64,000 nt of DNA from Mesorhizobium sp. CA14 (GCF_020165195.1 NZ_JAIUHR010000007.1:62001-126000), one strand, 5' to 3'. Counted from the first letter of the stretch, positions 9,107 through 18,308 are shown. Notes: a model not told the origin generated them from the sequence alone. Made by a program: numbers and translations.

Positions 9107-9727
9107 TCACCGCGCCAGTTCCTTCAGGCCGAAGCGGATCAACATGGACGCATCCGCGCCTTCGCCGGCCGATTTCAGCGCTGCCGCGACCGCGTTCGCC
9201 GCGATGTCGCGCGAATAGCCGAGATTGACGAGCGCCGAGACCGCATCCGTAATCGGCGCTGCGGCGACGCCTTCGCCGAGCTCCTGCTTGAGGCCGATCA
9301 TGCCGGTGGCCGCGCCCGCATAGACCGGCGCCTTGCTGCGCAATTCGGTGACGATGCGTTCCGCAACCTTCTTGCCGACGCCGGGCGCGCGGGAAACCAT
9401 GGCGATGTCGCGCAGCGCGATCGCGTTGGCGAGATCGGCGGGCGCCAGCGTCGACAAGATAGCCAGCGCCACCTTGGCGCCGACGCCCTGCACGTTGTTC
9501 ATCAACAGGCGGAACCACTCGCGTTCCAGTCCGGTCTGGAAGCCATAGAGCCGGATCATGTCCTCGCGCACATAGGTCTCGATGAACAGCACCACCGCCT
9601 CGCCCGGCGAGGGCAGCGCGGCCAGCGTGCGCGCCGAGCAATGGGCGACATAGCCGACGCCGTGCACGTCGATGACGCAGGAATCTTCATCGATCTCGTC
9701 CAGCGTGCCTTTCAGCTTGCCGATCAT
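9107..9727 (-). CDS. ruvA: Holliday junction DNA-binding protein RuvA
   Basis: 206 residues from the ATG at 9727 ([15 protein letters not shown], the classical RuvA start), preceded by GGGACAATC. The N-terminal OB domain is followed by helix-hairpin-helix segments ([14 protein letters not shown] and [13 protein letters not shown]), an acidic flexible linker and the C-terminal domain III that binds RuvB. RuvA tetramers hold the four-way junction for RuvB. The start is 10 bp after the ruvC stop. Confidence 0.97.
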   Translation of the reverse strand: MIGKLKGTLDEIDEDSCVIDVHGVGYVAHCSARTLAALPSPGEAVVLFIETYVREDMIRLYGFQTGLEREWFRLLMNNVQGVGAKVALAILSTLAPADLANAIALRDIAMVSRAPGVGKKVAERIVTELRSKAPVYAGAATGMIGLKQELGEGVAAAPITDAVSALVNLGYSRDIAANAVAAALKSAGEGADASMLIRFGLKELAR

Positions 9728-9737
9728 GATTGTCCCT

Positions 9738-10247
9738 TCACGCCAGAGCGGCCATCCGGTAGGCCGCGCTTGGGCGGTGATGCGCATGGCAGATGGCGAT
9801 GGCCAGAGCGTCGGCGGCGTCGTCGGTGTCGAAGATCGCCTTTGGCATCAGCACCTTCACCATCATATGGATCTGCTTCTTCTCGCCGTGCCCGACGCCG
9901 ATCACGGCCTTCTTGACGGCATTGGGGGCGTATTCGGCCACCACCAGTCCGGCGCGAGCCGGCACCAGCATGGCGATGCCGCGCGCCTGGCCGAGCTTCA
10001 GCGTCGCCGTGGCATCCTTGTTGACGAAAGTCTGCTCGACCGCCGCCTCATGCGGCATGGTCTGGTGCAACACCTCGACCAAGCCGTCATGCAGCTGGCA
10101 GAGTCTTGTCGCAAGCGACTCCTTTTCGTCGGACCGCACCGTGCCGGACGCGATGAAGCGCAGCGAATTGCCCACGCTGTCGATAATACCCCAGCCGGTG
10201 CGCCTCAGGCCCGGATCGATGCCGATGATGCGAATCGCTTCCCCCAT
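9738..10247 (-). CDS. ruvC: Crossover junction endodeoxyribonuclease RuvC
   Basis: 169 residues. The catalytic acidic residues are visible: Asp in [14 protein letters not shown] near residue 11, Glu in [14 protein letters not shown], and the pair in [15 protein letters not shown]. RuvC cuts Holliday junctions symmetrically. It is the first gene of ruvCAB. The yebC gene that often precedes ruvC lies about 20 kb away here (29925-30674). Confidence 0.97.
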   Translation of the reverse strand: MGEAIRIIGIDPGLRRTGWGIIDSVGNSLRFIASGTVRSDEKESLATRLCQLHDGLVEVLHQTMPHEAAVEQTFVNKDATATLKLGQARGIAMLVPARAGLVVAEYAPNAVKKAVIGVGHGEKKQIHMMVKVLMPKAIFDTDDAADALAIAICHAHHRPSAAYRMAALA

Positions 10248-10323
10248 GCGCCAAGTCTAGCCGTGGCGGCAAGCGATGCCAGCAAAATGTGAACAAACCA
10301 GAAACAATTGCGATCTCAGCAAT

Positions 10324-10355
10324 TCGCCGTTTCCGTGAGACGGTGAGACGCTCTA
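10324..10355. repeat. Dispersed repeat, family B, right-end fragment
   Basis: Only the right part of the unit is present (TCGCCGTTTCCGTGAGACGG then TGAGACGCTCTA). Read on the minus strand it starts TAGAGCGTCTCACCG, and its first three bases are the stop codon of the adjacent glycosyltransferase gene. Confidence 0.75.
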
Positions 10356-11417
10356 ATTCGTCACGCGACGGATGGTTTTCGACAGCCGCGTGAGAAATGC
10401 CGGCCTGGACGATGCGACCAGCTTCCATGCCAGGACTGCATTGCCCATGCGCCGCGGCAGGATTCCGATACAAAGGAACCAGGCCGCCAGAGCAGCTCGC
10501 CGCCGCCAGGATGCGTCCATTTCCAGGCTGGCGGCGGCGCCCGCTCTTGCCAGCCCCAGCCGGGAGTCGGTGGCGACCGGATGCTGGGGCTCGTCGACGC
10601 AGAGCGAAGCCAGCCGTTCTTCCAGATGCACCGGATCGCGAAGGCCGGCATCCGGCGGTACGGTCAGACCGATCTCGGCCGCCCGGCCGGACAAGGCCTC
10701 GAGACGCCGGAAGTCATGCTGCACACGCCAACGCGCTCGCTCGGCAAGCTTTTCGGCAAAGACCGAATGATTGGAACCGTGGATGCGGTAGGCGCCAAGG
10801 CAGGTGTCGATGGATTTCACCTCTCCGTGCAGCGGCGCGAGCGTCGCGAGATAGCCATCGGCGCCTTGCCGGAAATCGCCTTCAGGCATGGGCATTATCG
10901 TTTCCAGCGCCTCGCGGTCGAATGCCAACCCGCTTGTCACCGTCGTGCGGTACCGCCCCTTGCGCAACAATTCCGGGACGACGTCGCCTGAATCGAACGG
11001 CTGTTCCGGAGGGGGAAAGACATCCTTTATCCGCTGGTCCTCATCAACGAGATGCAATCTGAATTGCGCCTGGGCGACATCCGCGTCCCACTCGTCCAGG
11101 ACTTCGGAAACGGCGTTCGGATAGAGATAATCGTCGGCGTCCAGGAAAAGAATGATCTCGCCGGTGCTCGCCTCGAACCCGGTATTGAACGCGGCCGCAT
11201 GCCCGCCATTCCTGCGCCTGAGACACGGACGGATTTTGTCTCCGTAGGATTCGATGACGGCCACCGACGCATCCGTCGATGCGTCGTCGACGACCACGAC
11301 CTCGACATTTCGGTGGTCCTGCTTCAACGCGCTGTCGATGGCGCGTCCCAGAAACTGTTCGTAATTGTAGTTGGGGATGATGATCGATACCGGGATGCGG
11401 TCCAATGGCGAATGCAC
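10353..11417 (-). CDS. Family 2 glycosyltransferase
   Basis: 354 residues. The GT-A fold N-terminus is clear: VSIIIPNYNYEQFLGRAIDS at residues 10-29, VVVVDDASTDASVAV, and the DxD-type LFLDADDYLYPNAV near residue 93. The C-terminal part is longer than the core domain and has no recognised motif. It probably transfers a sugar to polysaccharide or lipid from a nucleotide-sugar donor on the cytoplasmic side. It stands alone. The TAG stop is the terminus of a dispersed repeat. Confidence 0.85.
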   Translation of the reverse strand: MHSPLDRIPVSIIIPNYNYEQFLGRAIDSALKQDHRNVEVVVVDDASTDASVAVIESYGDKIRPCLRRRNGGHAAAFNTGFEASTGEIILFLDADDYLYPNAVSEVLDEWDADVAQAQFRLHLVDEDQRIKDVFPPPEQPFDSGDVVPELLRKGRYRTTVTSGLAFDREALETIMPMPEGDFRQGADGYLATLAPLHGEVKSIDTCLGAYRIHGSNHSVFAEKLAERARWRVQHDFRRLEALSGRAAEIGLTVPPDAGLRDPVHLEERLASLCVDEPQHPVATDSRLGLARAGAAASLEMDASWRRRAALAAWFLCIGILPRRMGNAVLAWKLVASSRPAFLTRLSKTIRRVTN

Positions 11418-11663
11418 GGGATCAAGCCTCGCAATCTGCTTTGGTCACAGTGACGGTGGTTTTCTTACAGGACCGGCTCGGGTCGACCCGGCTGCGGCGA
11501 ACGGCTCCAACTAGGGGCCCATCGCTTCAAGGCAAGTGTGATCTTTCCCGCGAAGGCCGGCATAGCCTTCAATACGATGACGGCTGCCGCAGTTTCGACG
11601 AGCACTCGGAATCGCAGGTGTCGACCTGCGAGCCGCTATCGCGCGTCTGTTACAAACGCGGTT

Positions 11664-12194
11664 TCAGCCGCGCGCGAACGCCGTATTCAAAAGGCTGATC
11701 TGGTCGGAAACCGGGTTGGCCCGCCGGCTGGGGGCGTGCAGGTCGCTGACGACGCCGCCATAGATTTCCTCGTCCATGCGCCGCACCAGCGACTGCAGGC
11801 GCAGCGAGCGCGTCACGAGGTCCACAAAATCCTTGGGCAGCTCGTTCCAGCCAAGCGCCTCGTCATGCGCGGACGCGGTATCGAGCCGCACCTTGGATTT
11901 CTCCGAGGCCACCTGGTCGCGCGTCATCTCGCCGGAATTCGCCGCCCGCTGCAAAAGCAGCCAGGAGGCGACCTGCATGAGCCTCGTGGTCAGCCGCATC
12001 GATTCGGCCGCGTAGAGCGTAGCCGCCGTGCGCGACAATTTCTTGGCTTCGAGCCTGCCCTTGCCATCGAGATATTCGGCGGCCTGCTCGACCAGCCCCA
12101 TTCCTTCCTGGTAGAGCGGCTTGAAGGATTGGGAGAAAACCCGGCGCTCCGCCAATTTGATGGTTTTCGCGCTGCCCTTCGAAGGCTCGTTCAT
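11664..12194 (-). CDS. rcdA: RcdA-family protein (DUF1465), CtrA degradation adaptor
   Basis: 176 residues, mostly helical, with SQSFKPLYQEGMGLVEQAAE, LYAAESMRLTTRLMQVASWL and RDQVASEKSKVRLDTASAHD, the conserved core of DUF1465. In Caulobacter RcdA is an adaptor in the hierarchy with CpdR and PopA that delivers CtrA to ClpXP, and related proteins control the cell cycle in rhizobia. The C-terminal tail (SRRANPVSDQIS) is probably disordered. The family assignment is from memory of the sequence pattern. Confidence 0.75.
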   Translation of the reverse strand: MNEPSKGSAKTIKLAERRVFSQSFKPLYQEGMGLVEQAAEYLDGKGRLEAKKLSRTAATLYAAESMRLTTRLMQVASWLLLQRAANSGEMTRDQVASEKSKVRLDTASAHDEALGWNELPKDFVDLVTRSLRLQSLVRRMDEEIYGGVVSDLHAPSRRANPVSDQISLLNTAFARG

Positions 12195-12381
12195 CGATAC
12201 GCCCCTGCACTGCCGCCAGCCGATTCGGCAATCTTGCCGACGTGGCTCGCACCCTAAATGACTGAGGCTTGAAAATGCGCTTCGATGCCCATGAAGGCAA
12301 GCGCATGTTTAACAAACGGTTAACGCCGGCCGCGTTCCGGCCACCCGCCGGCGGATGGCGCAGGCCTGCCGGTGTGCGGAT

Positions 12382-12480
12382 AAAAAAAGAGCCGCGGATA
12401 AGGCGGCTCTCAGGAGTTTAACAGGGAGGCGTCAAACAAAGTGGCTCCAACCACTCGGTAAGAATCCAGCAAAACTGGAT
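12382..12480 (-). ncRNA. Candidate small regulatory RNA with intrinsic terminator
   Basis: Read on the minus strand from 12480 there are three consecutive structures. The first is a perfect hairpin (ATCCAG, loop TTTTG, CTGGAT), the second is AGTGG-TTGGAG-CCACT, then comes an unpaired stretch containing CCTCCC, and last a terminator (AGAGCCGC, 7-nt loop, GCGGCTCT) followed by seven T at 12382-12388. Upstream, TACTAT at 12490-12485 can serve as -10, with a weak CTTCAT 17 bp further up. CCTCCC in an unpaired stretch is an anti-Shine-Dalgarno feature of trans-acting alphaproteobacterial sRNAs. No protein gene fits this strand. The RNA is inferred from structure only. Confidence 0.6.
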
Positions 12481-12751
12481 GCGCATAGTAAACGCCCGTA
12501 AAGCTTAATGAAGCCTTAACGCGGCGGCGATTTTTTAAGCGAACGCGCTTTCCTGTGCCGGAACAGGACAGCGGATGCGCCGCCCGGGATCGTCTGAAAC
12601 CGGATTTTCGAACGCCGATCGTGGCGGCCGTAACATGTTGGCTGCTGCCGCGGCATCGTCCCGAAACACGCGCCAGGCAAAAGGCCGCTCCTCTGAAGCG
12701 GCGCGCAGATCCGCGCCCCTTGAAATCACGCAGCATATCCGGGAGCAAACC

Positions 12752-13303
12752 ATGGATTGGTATTCGATCGTCAAATTCCTTCACGTCGTTTCGGCTATTT
12801 TGTGGGTCGGCGGCGGCTTCGTGCTGTTCCTGCTCGGTGTGCTCGCCGAGCGAGCCGGCAACATCGAGGACAAGCTGCAGGCAATGCGCGCCAGCGGACA
12901 GCTCGGCAGCAAATTCTTCGCCCCGATGTCGATGCTGACGCTGGTCTTCGGCCTCATCATGTGCGGCTTCTGGGTCGGCTTTGCCGAGCTGTGGGTCGTC
13001 ATCGGCCTTATCGGCTACGCCACGACCTTCTCGATCGGCATGCTGGTCTTCAAGCCGACCGGCGAGCGCATAGGCGCGATGGTCGCCAAGGACGGCGTGA
13101 CGCCGGCCGTCCTTGCCATCGGCCAGCGCATGATGAACTGGGCGCGGCTCGATTATGCAGTGATGCTGGTGATCATCGCCGACATGGTGCTGAAGCCCAG
13201 TTTGCACGACATCGGCATTCTTGCCGGCATGGCGATGGTGATTGCGCTGGGCGCCGCGCTCGCCTTCGCCGGCGGCCGCCAGATGGTGCCGAGCGCCGCT
13301 TGA
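12752..13303 (+). CDS. Integral membrane protein, DUF2269-like
   Basis: 183 residues from the ATG at 12752, preceded by GGGAG (GGGAGCAAACC then ATG). Four or five membrane helices are visible: SIVKFLHVVSAILWVGGGFV, MLTLVFGLIMCGFWVGF, WVVIGLIGYATTFSIGMLVF, YAVMLVIIADMVLK and a C-terminal AGMAMVIALGAALAFAGG. The LHVVSAILWVGG start is typical of DUF2269-type proteins of unknown function. An in-frame ORF reaches back to 12575 but that part is Arg/Ser-rich and unlike the family. The sRNA candidate lies upstream on the other strand. Confidence 0.75.
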   Translation: MDWYSIVKFLHVVSAILWVGGGFVLFLLGVLAERAGNIEDKLQAMRASGQLGSKFFAPMSMLTLVFGLIMCGFWVGFAELWVVIGLIGYATTFSIGMLVFKPTGERIGAMVAKDGVTPAVLAIGQRMMNWARLDYAVMLVIIADMVLKPSLHDIGILAGMAMVIALGAALAFAGGRQMVPSAA

Positions 13304-13334
13304 CATTAACGCGCTCGCCCGAGGGCGCGTCGAG

Positions 13335-13453
13335 ATTCAGGTCAGGCCGAGTCGAAAGTGGTGATTTCCGAGAACCGGAGCGGAGCGTACTTTAAGTACG
13401 TGAGCACCGGAAGCGCAGGAAATCGCCGTTTGCAGGCCGGCCTCACCTGAATA
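13335..13453. repeat. Dispersed palindromic repeat, family A, short form
   Basis: 119 bp starting ATTCAGGTCAGGCC and ending GGCCTCACCTGAATA. The inner core ACCGGAGCGGAGCGTACTTT continues with AAGTACGTGAGCACCGGAAG and is centred on GTACTTTAAGTAC. Both arm pairs can fold, giving a long cruciform-like structure between two convergent genes, where it could act as a transcription end. The long copy is at 3143-3326. Confidence 0.85.
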
Positions 13454-13463
13454 TCGACGCGCC

Positions 13464-14315
13464 TCACATCAGGCCGATAATGCCGTCCCACAGCAGCTTA
13501 ACGGCGACCACCGCGACGGTGGCGTAGGTGAACGGATAGAAGATTTCCGGCCGCATGCGGCGCACCAGCCAGGCGCCGGCGATCGTCGAAAGCGGCGCCA
13601 GCGGCATCAGCACCGCCGACGCGGTCAGATTGGCGGTGTCGAACTGGCCGAGCGCGAAATAGGGGATGAGCTTCAGCGCATTGGTGGCGGCAAAGAAGAT
13701 CGCCGCGGTTCCCGACAGCACTTTCGGGTCGAGCCGGATCGGCAGCGCATAGACCTGGAAGGGCGGGCCGCCGACATGGGCGACGAAGCTGGTGAAGCCG
13801 GCGACCGTGCCCCAGAAGGCGGCGGCAATGCGGTTCGGCTCAGCCGCATGGTCGGCGCCGTGGCGGAACTGCAGGTAGATCCATCGCAACACGAACACCA
13901 GCGCGACGGCGCCGACGATCAGCCGCACCATCTCCTCGGTGACCAAAGCCGCGGTCAGCCAGCCGAGCCCGATGCCGATGACGGCGCCCGGCATCATGTC
14001 GACCAGCATCTTGCGGTCGTAAACGCCCCACCAGGTCCACACCGAGACGACATCCATCAGGCACAGGATCGGCAGCAGGATGGCGGCCGCCTGAACCGGC
14101 GGCATGGTCAGCGCCATCAACGGCACGCCGACGAAACCGACGGCGCCGCCGAAGCCGCCTTTTGACAGGCCGACAAGGATCACCGCGGGAATGGCGGCGG
14201 CGTAGAACCACGGATCGCTGAGCAGGCCTGACATCGGCAAGGGAAGGTTGGAGAAGGCGGGGAACCCAGCCATAGCGCAGAACAGCGCCGCCGGGATAGT
14301 CATTAATGCCGCCAT
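13464..14315 (-). CDS. TauE/SafE-family (TSUP) anion permease
   Basis: 283 residues with about eight membrane helices. The family N-terminus FYAAAIPAVILVGLSKGGFG, continuing GAVGFVGVPLMAL, is conserved, and the second half repeats the pattern (FTSFVAHVGGPPFQVYALPI). Members export sulfite, sulfoacetate or other small organosulfur anions; the substrate here is unknown. The Met at 14234 (MSGLLSDPWFY) matches the usual family start better than 14315, but neither has a strong ribosome binding site, so I keep the longer form. Confidence 0.83.
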   Translation of the reverse strand: MAALMTIPAALFCAMAGFPAFSNLPLPMSGLLSDPWFYAAAIPAVILVGLSKGGFGGAVGFVGVPLMALTMPPVQAAAILLPILCLMDVVSVWTWWGVYDRKMLVDMMPGAVIGIGLGWLTAALVTEEMVRLIVGAVALVFVLRWIYLQFRHGADHAAEPNRIAAAFWGTVAGFTSFVAHVGGPPFQVYALPIRLDPKVLSGTAAIFFAATNALKLIPYFALGQFDTANLTASAVLMPLAPLSTIAGAWLVRRMRPEIFYPFTYATVAVVAVKLLWDGIIGLM

Positions 14316-14459
14316 CCGCTATGCCTAATGCCGGCATCCGCTATGCCGGCCCGACACTGGCAGCCGGCCGCGCTGCAAAGGATCGTCGGTTCGGTTCACT
14401 GCCTTCGAGGTGCGGATATGAGCGCTATCGGCATTCGCCGGGCCTGCGAAGCGGACGCA

Positions 14460-14858
14460 CTAGCCTTTTGTATAATCAGGCCCAAAACGTGTCGGCAGGC
14501 CGTCGGCGAGTTTCACCCAAGGGAGCTTCTCCTCGAAAGCGACGTGCAGCGTAGGCGCAAATTTTTCCGGCTCCGCCATCGTTGCCGCAAAAAAATGCAT
14601 GACATTGGACATCTTCTTTGAGCGGAAGGAAAGCGGCGAACCGCAGCGATCGCAAAACGTTCTTTCTACGCCGGGAGAAGAGTTGAATGTCTTCGGTGGC
14701 TTGCCCAGCCATCGCCATTGGCCGTCCAGGACGCCAATGTAGGTGGTCATCGGCGCAGAACACTGCCGCCGGCAACTTTCACAATGACAGACCACGCAGG
14801 CCTGGGCCGGGCCATCGACTTCAAAAGCAATAGCGCCACATAGGCAATGACCGCGCAT
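14460..14858 (-). CDS. GFA-family (glutathione-dependent formaldehyde-activating-like) zinc protein
   Basis: 132 residues. The GFA zinc ligands are in order: GHCLCGAIAFEV (Cys5, Cys7), VVCHCESCRRQCS (Cys cluster near residues 22-33) and ERTFCDRCGSPLSF (CxxC). Start ATG at 14858 has a strong AAGGAGG upstream. Members bind zinc, and some relatives act on S-(hydroxymethyl)glutathione, but most are uncharacterised. Nothing nearby suggests C1 metabolism. Confidence 0.85.
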   Translation of the reverse strand: MRGHCLCGAIAFEVDGPAQACVVCHCESCRRQCSAPMTTYIGVLDGQWRWLGKPPKTFNSSPGVERTFCDRCGSPLSFRSKKMSNVMHFFAATMAEPEKFAPTLHVAFEEKLPWVKLADGLPTRFGPDYTKG

Positions 14859-15007
14859 GCGAAACCTCCTTGAGGCAGCAAGGATAGCTTATTGCCTGTG
14901 GCGTGCGGGAGTCGCCAAGAAATGCGCCGAACTGGCGCCTGATCCCGACATTTGCCTGGCGCCCGGCATTTGCTCGGCGATTGTGAGCGCGTGCGCGAGC
15001 GTTGGCT

Positions 15008-15751
15008 TCAGGCTGAGTTCATCAGACGCCGCGCCTGGACCAGCAGGAACATCGGCCGCTCGAGCTCTTCGGCCAGTTCCGGCCGGGCGGCGATCTGCTC
15101 GCCCGTCGGGCGAAATTCCTCGACATGCCCGATGCTGAATCCGGCCTGGATCAGCAAATTGAGCGTGGTGCCGATGGTGCGGTGGTGTTTGATCACGCCC
15201 TTGGTGAGCCAGTCGGTGGTGCGCGGTCCCTCGACAAGATACCGGTCGACCGGCCATGTCTTCCTGCCCGCGGCATCGACGGACCAGCCCGGGTTGGTCG
15301 GCGCCATATAGATCGGATGTTCCGTCGAGAAGACGAAGGCTCCGCCGGGAACCAGGGCCTGGTAAACGGTCGCGAACAGGCGCGCGGCATCGCCGACATA
15401 ATGCAAGGCAAGCGAGCTGTAGGCGAGGTTGAAACGCGCCTTCGCCAGGCTGAGCTCATCGAGGTCGGCGCGCCGATAGGTGATGGCATCGTCGGCGCCG
15501 GCGGCGCGTGCCCGCGCAAGCATCTTTTCCGACAGGTCGAGGCCGAGGACCTCGCTCGCGCCGTGCGCGCGCGCCCAGCGGCAGAACCAGCCGAAGCCGC
15601 AACCGAGATCGACGATGCTCAAGCCATAGAGATCGGGCAGCATCGCGCGCAGCGCCGGCCATTCGGGCGCGCCATCCAGGCCCTCGACCGAGCGGCCGAG
15701 GCGGCTATAGCCTTCGAAGAATTCGGGACGGTCATAGATGTTTTGCGCCAT
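15008..15751 (-). CDS. Class I SAM-dependent methyltransferase
   Basis: 247 residues from the ATG at 15751 (MAQNIYDRPEFFEGYSRLGR). Motif I is SIVDLGCGFGWFCRWA near residue 46, followed by VLGLDLSEKMLARA and FNLAYSSLALHYV. Related proteins are annotated as UbiE/SmtA-like methyltransferases of unknown substrate. An ATG at 15778 adds nine residues but AGAGAAGAG and GCAGG lie upstream of 15751. Its 5' end is divergent from the broken PH-like gene. Confidence 0.85.
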   Translation of the reverse strand: MAQNIYDRPEFFEGYSRLGRSVEGLDGAPEWPALRAMLPDLYGLSIVDLGCGFGWFCRWARAHGASEVLGLDLSEKMLARARAAGADDAITYRRADLDELSLAKARFNLAYSSLALHYVGDAARLFATVYQALVPGGAFVFSTEHPIYMAPTNPGWSVDAAGRKTWPVDRYLVEGPRTTDWLTKGVIKHHRTIGTTLNLLIQAGFSIGHVEEFRPTGEQIAARPELAEELERPMFLLVQARRLMNSA

Positions 15752-15789
15752 GTGCCTGCTCTTCTCTGCCCGCATCACTTATGCAATGA

Positions 15790-16396
15790 ATGAGTTGTCG
15801 GAAAGTGGCGGGTGGCAAAGTGGAAAATCAACTCTTTCAGGGTCGGCTGTTGCCGCATGAGCGCATCTTGTGGAGTGGAATGCCCGCGCAGGGATTGCTC
15901 TTCTCAAGTCGCGACGTCTTCCCTGATACCATTCAGCCTGCTCTGGTGCGGCTTTGCGATTTTCTGGACCTGTTCGGCGACAAGGCATGGCGCGCCATTG
16001 TTCTTCGACGCCTGGGGAGCGATGTTCGTCTGCATCGGCCTCTTCATGGTTTTCGGCAGGTTTGTATTCGATGCCTGGCTCAGGCAGCGGATATACTATG
16101 CCGTCACGAACAGCCGCATTCTTATCCTGCGCCGTGCTCCATCCGCCAACTTCACCTCGATCGACCTCGAACGCGTTCCTGATGTTCAGTTGACCGGCGA
16201 GACGGCGACGAAAGGGACTTTGCGCTTCGGAGTCGGCACGTCGGGATACCCGTTTTCGAGGATGAACGGATGGTTCCCGGCCCTCGATCCAGTCCCGCAA
16301 TTTCTCGGAATCGAAGGCCCGCAGCGCGTGCTCGACCTCATCATGAGGACTAGGCGCGACGATGCTCGTTTGGACCGGTCCTCATCCGCCGCATAG
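15790..16396 (+). pseudogene. PH-like membrane protein gene with a frameshift
   Basis: The N-terminal part reads in one frame (LFQGRLLPHERILWSGMPAQ then GLLFSSRDVF) and the rest in the next (LIPFSLLWCGFAIFW, then YYAVTNSRILILRR and FTSIDLERVPDVQL). Together they look like a bacterial PH-domain protein with two membrane helices. The break is at a CCC run at 15921-15923: removing one C restores VFLIPFSLLW. It may be a real mutation or an assembly error. The start is uncertain; ATG at 15790 or a GTG about 30 bp later. Function of this family is unknown. Confidence 0.7.
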
Positions 16397-16480
16397 CCGA
16401 CTGTTCAAGCCGGGCGGTTTGCTCTATGCCGCAATGCAACCATCTTCGCCCGGCATAGGCGAAACCGGGATCGAAGGCCA

Positions 16481-17128
16481 ATGAACGAAGCAACCCCGCC
16501 CAACCGCTGCCGTATCGTGCTGATCGCGCCGCCGCTCATGCCGGCTGAGCAGATCTGCGCGGCATTCGAGGGTGGCGACGTCGCTTCGCTGATCCTGCCC
16601 GACAACGGCATGGACGACGCCTCCTTCCAGGCTTTCGCCGAAAAGATCGTGCCGATTGCTCAAGGTGCCGGCATCGCCGTCATCATCGCCGGCGACAGCC
16701 GCATCGCCGGGCGCGTCCAAGCGGACGGCATCCATGTCGAAGTAAAGCCCCGGGAGCTCGCCGAGACGATCGAGCGCCTGGCCGGCAAGATGATGGTCGG
16801 TGCCGGCGGCGCCAAGACGCGCGACGAGGCGCTGGAACTCGGCGAGCAGCGGCCCGATTACATGTTCTTCGGCCGCTTCGGCTATGACAACAAGCCGGAG
16901 CCGCATCACCGCAACCTCGCCCTCGGCGAATGGTGGGCTGAGATGATTTCGATCCCTTGCATCGTCATGGGCGGCTCCGAGCTTGCCTCCGTCGAGACGG
17001 TGGCCGCGACCGGCGCCGAATTCGTGGCGCTGTCCAGCGCCGTCTTTGCCGATGGACGCGACCCGCGCGCCGCGATCGCCGCCGCCAACGCGTTGCTCGA
17101 TGAAACCGCGCCGCGTTTCGAGGACTGA
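16481..17128 (+). CDS. ThiE/TenI-like thiamine phosphate synthase-fold protein
   Basis: 215 residues with a TIM-barrel pattern of the ThiE/TenI group: RIVLIAPPLMP, AGIAVIIAGDSRIAGRVQAD and GIHVE, MMVGAGGAKTRDEALELGEQ, DYMFFGRFGYDN, then IPCIVMGGSELASVETV and GAEFVALSSAVF. In true ThiE the strands include a longer phosphate loop and HLGQ, which are altered here (DGIHVE), so a different or lost activity is possible. No other thiamine genes are near. It is followed 1 bp later by the Sel1 gene. Confidence 0.75.
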   Translation: MNEATPPNRCRIVLIAPPLMPAEQICAAFEGGDVASLILPDNGMDDASFQAFAEKIVPIAQGAGIAVIIAGDSRIAGRVQADGIHVEVKPRELAETIERLAGKMMVGAGGAKTRDEALELGEQRPDYMFFGRFGYDNKPEPHHRNLALGEWWAEMISIPCIVMGGSELASVETVAATGAEFVALSSAVFADGRDPRAAIAAANALLDETAPRFED

Positions 17129-17129
17129 C

Positions 17130-18308
17130 ATGCGCCTGCACGGCCCTTGCCTGGTGGTCCTGGCCGGCTTGTTTGCGCAGGCCGCGATGGCGGCTGAGAC
17201 CGTCCCGCTGCCGCAGCCGCGGCCAGAGACGAGCGCGCCGGACAAGAGCGCGCCCGACGCAGCCAAGCCGGATGCAAGCACGCCGGACACGGGCACGCCG
17301 GGCACGGGCACGCCGGATACGGGCAAACTGGACACAGCCACGCCGGACGCCGGCGCGCCGGATCCGAGCAGGTTCGGCACCGCTCCGCATATCGACAAAC
17401 CGATCCAGAACACCTTGCCGCAGCCGGCGACCATGACGCCGCCATCGGCCGATGCCATCAATCCCGACCGCTTTGGCGCCAAGCAGCCGGACGCCGCCTA
17501 TGGCGCCTTCCAGCGCGGGCTTTACAAGACCGCCTACAACCTCGCCCTGGAGCGCGCCAAGAACGGCGATCCGGCGGCCGAGACGCTCGTGGCCGAAATC
17601 CTGTCGCGCGGACTGGGTATGCCGCTCAATCCGGCCGAGGCCGCGAAATGGTATGCGTTAGCGGCCGAACAGGGCGTGCCGGAGGCGCAGTTCCAATATG
17701 CGCTGATGCTGCTCGACGGCCGCTATGTGAAGAAGGACGAAAAGGGCGCCTTCGCGCTGATGCAGGCCTCGGCCGAGGCTGGCAACCGGCTTGCGCAGTT
17801 CAACTTCGCCCAGTTGCTCGTCCAGCAGGATCCCGGCGATGGCGGCCTTGCCAAGGCCGCCGTCTATTACGAGCGCGCGGCAGCCACCGGCCTTGCCGAT
17901 GCGCAATATGCGATGGCGCAGCTCTACGCCAACGGCGCCGGCGGCAAGCCGCATGACGATGCCCAGGCGCGTCTTCTCCTGGCGCAGGCCGCGAGGCAGA
18001 ACTATGACACCGCGCAGATCGACCTTGCCACCTGGATGATCGAGGGACGCGGCGGCGGGCGCGACCTGAAATCGGGTTTTGCCTGGATGAAGCGGGCGGC
18101 GCAAGGCGGCAATGTCGCCGCCCAGAACCGCCTCGCCAAGCTCTATATGAGCGGCATCGGCACCGATCCGGACCTGATCCTAGCCGGCGCCTGGTACATC
18201 GTCGCCCGCCGCGCCGGGCTGATCGACCCGCAGATGGACGATTTCCTGCAGGGTTTAGACGACGATCAGACCAAGCAGGCGCTGCAGAAGGCAAATCGCC
18301 TGCCTTGA
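17130..18308 (+). CDS. Secreted Sel1-repeat (TPR-like) protein
   Basis: 392 residues from the ATG at 17130. It has a signal peptide ([17 protein letters not shown]), a low-complexity Pro/Asp/Thr/Gly-rich stretch (about residues 25-80), then Sel1-like repeats to the end: [77 protein letters not shown] and [20 protein letters not shown]. Such periplasmic Sel1 proteins act as interaction scaffolds; some in rhizobia influence exopolysaccharide signalling (ExoR is one), but this one has no clear identity. It is 1 bp from the ThiE-like gene and probably cotranscribed. Confidence 0.82.
   Translation: MRLHGPCLVVLAGLFAQAAMAAETVPLPQPRPETSAPDKSAPDAAKPDASTPDTGTPGTGTPDTGKLDTATPDAGAPDPSRFGTAPHIDKPIQNTLPQPATMTPPSADAINPDRFGAKQPDAAYGAFQRGLYKTAYNLALERAKNGDPAAETLVAEILSRGLGMPLNPAEAAKWYALAAEQGVPEAQFQYALMLLDGRYVKKDEKGAFALMQASAEAGNRLAQFNFAQLLVQQDPGDGGLAKAAVYYERAAATGLADAQYAMAQLYANGAGGKPHDDAQARLLLAQAARQNYDTAQIDLATWMIEGRGGGRDLKSGFAWMKRAAQGGNVAAQNRLAKLYMSGIGTDPDLILAGAWYIVARRAGLIDPQMDDFLQGLDDDQTKQALQKANRLP
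17270..17366. repeat. In-frame minisatellite in the Sel1 gene linker
   Basis: Imperfect tandem units based on ACGCCGGACACGGGC, encoding repeats such as [20 protein letters not shown]. It lies in the linker between the signal peptide and the first Sel1 repeat. Copy number may vary between strains. Confidence 0.7.

Noticed and set aside
12410-13306. 298-codon minus-strand frame over the DUF2269 gene
   Set aside because: It is the complement of a well-supported membrane protein gene and begins in its 3' end. Its Asp/His/Arg-rich translation is typical of antisense frames.
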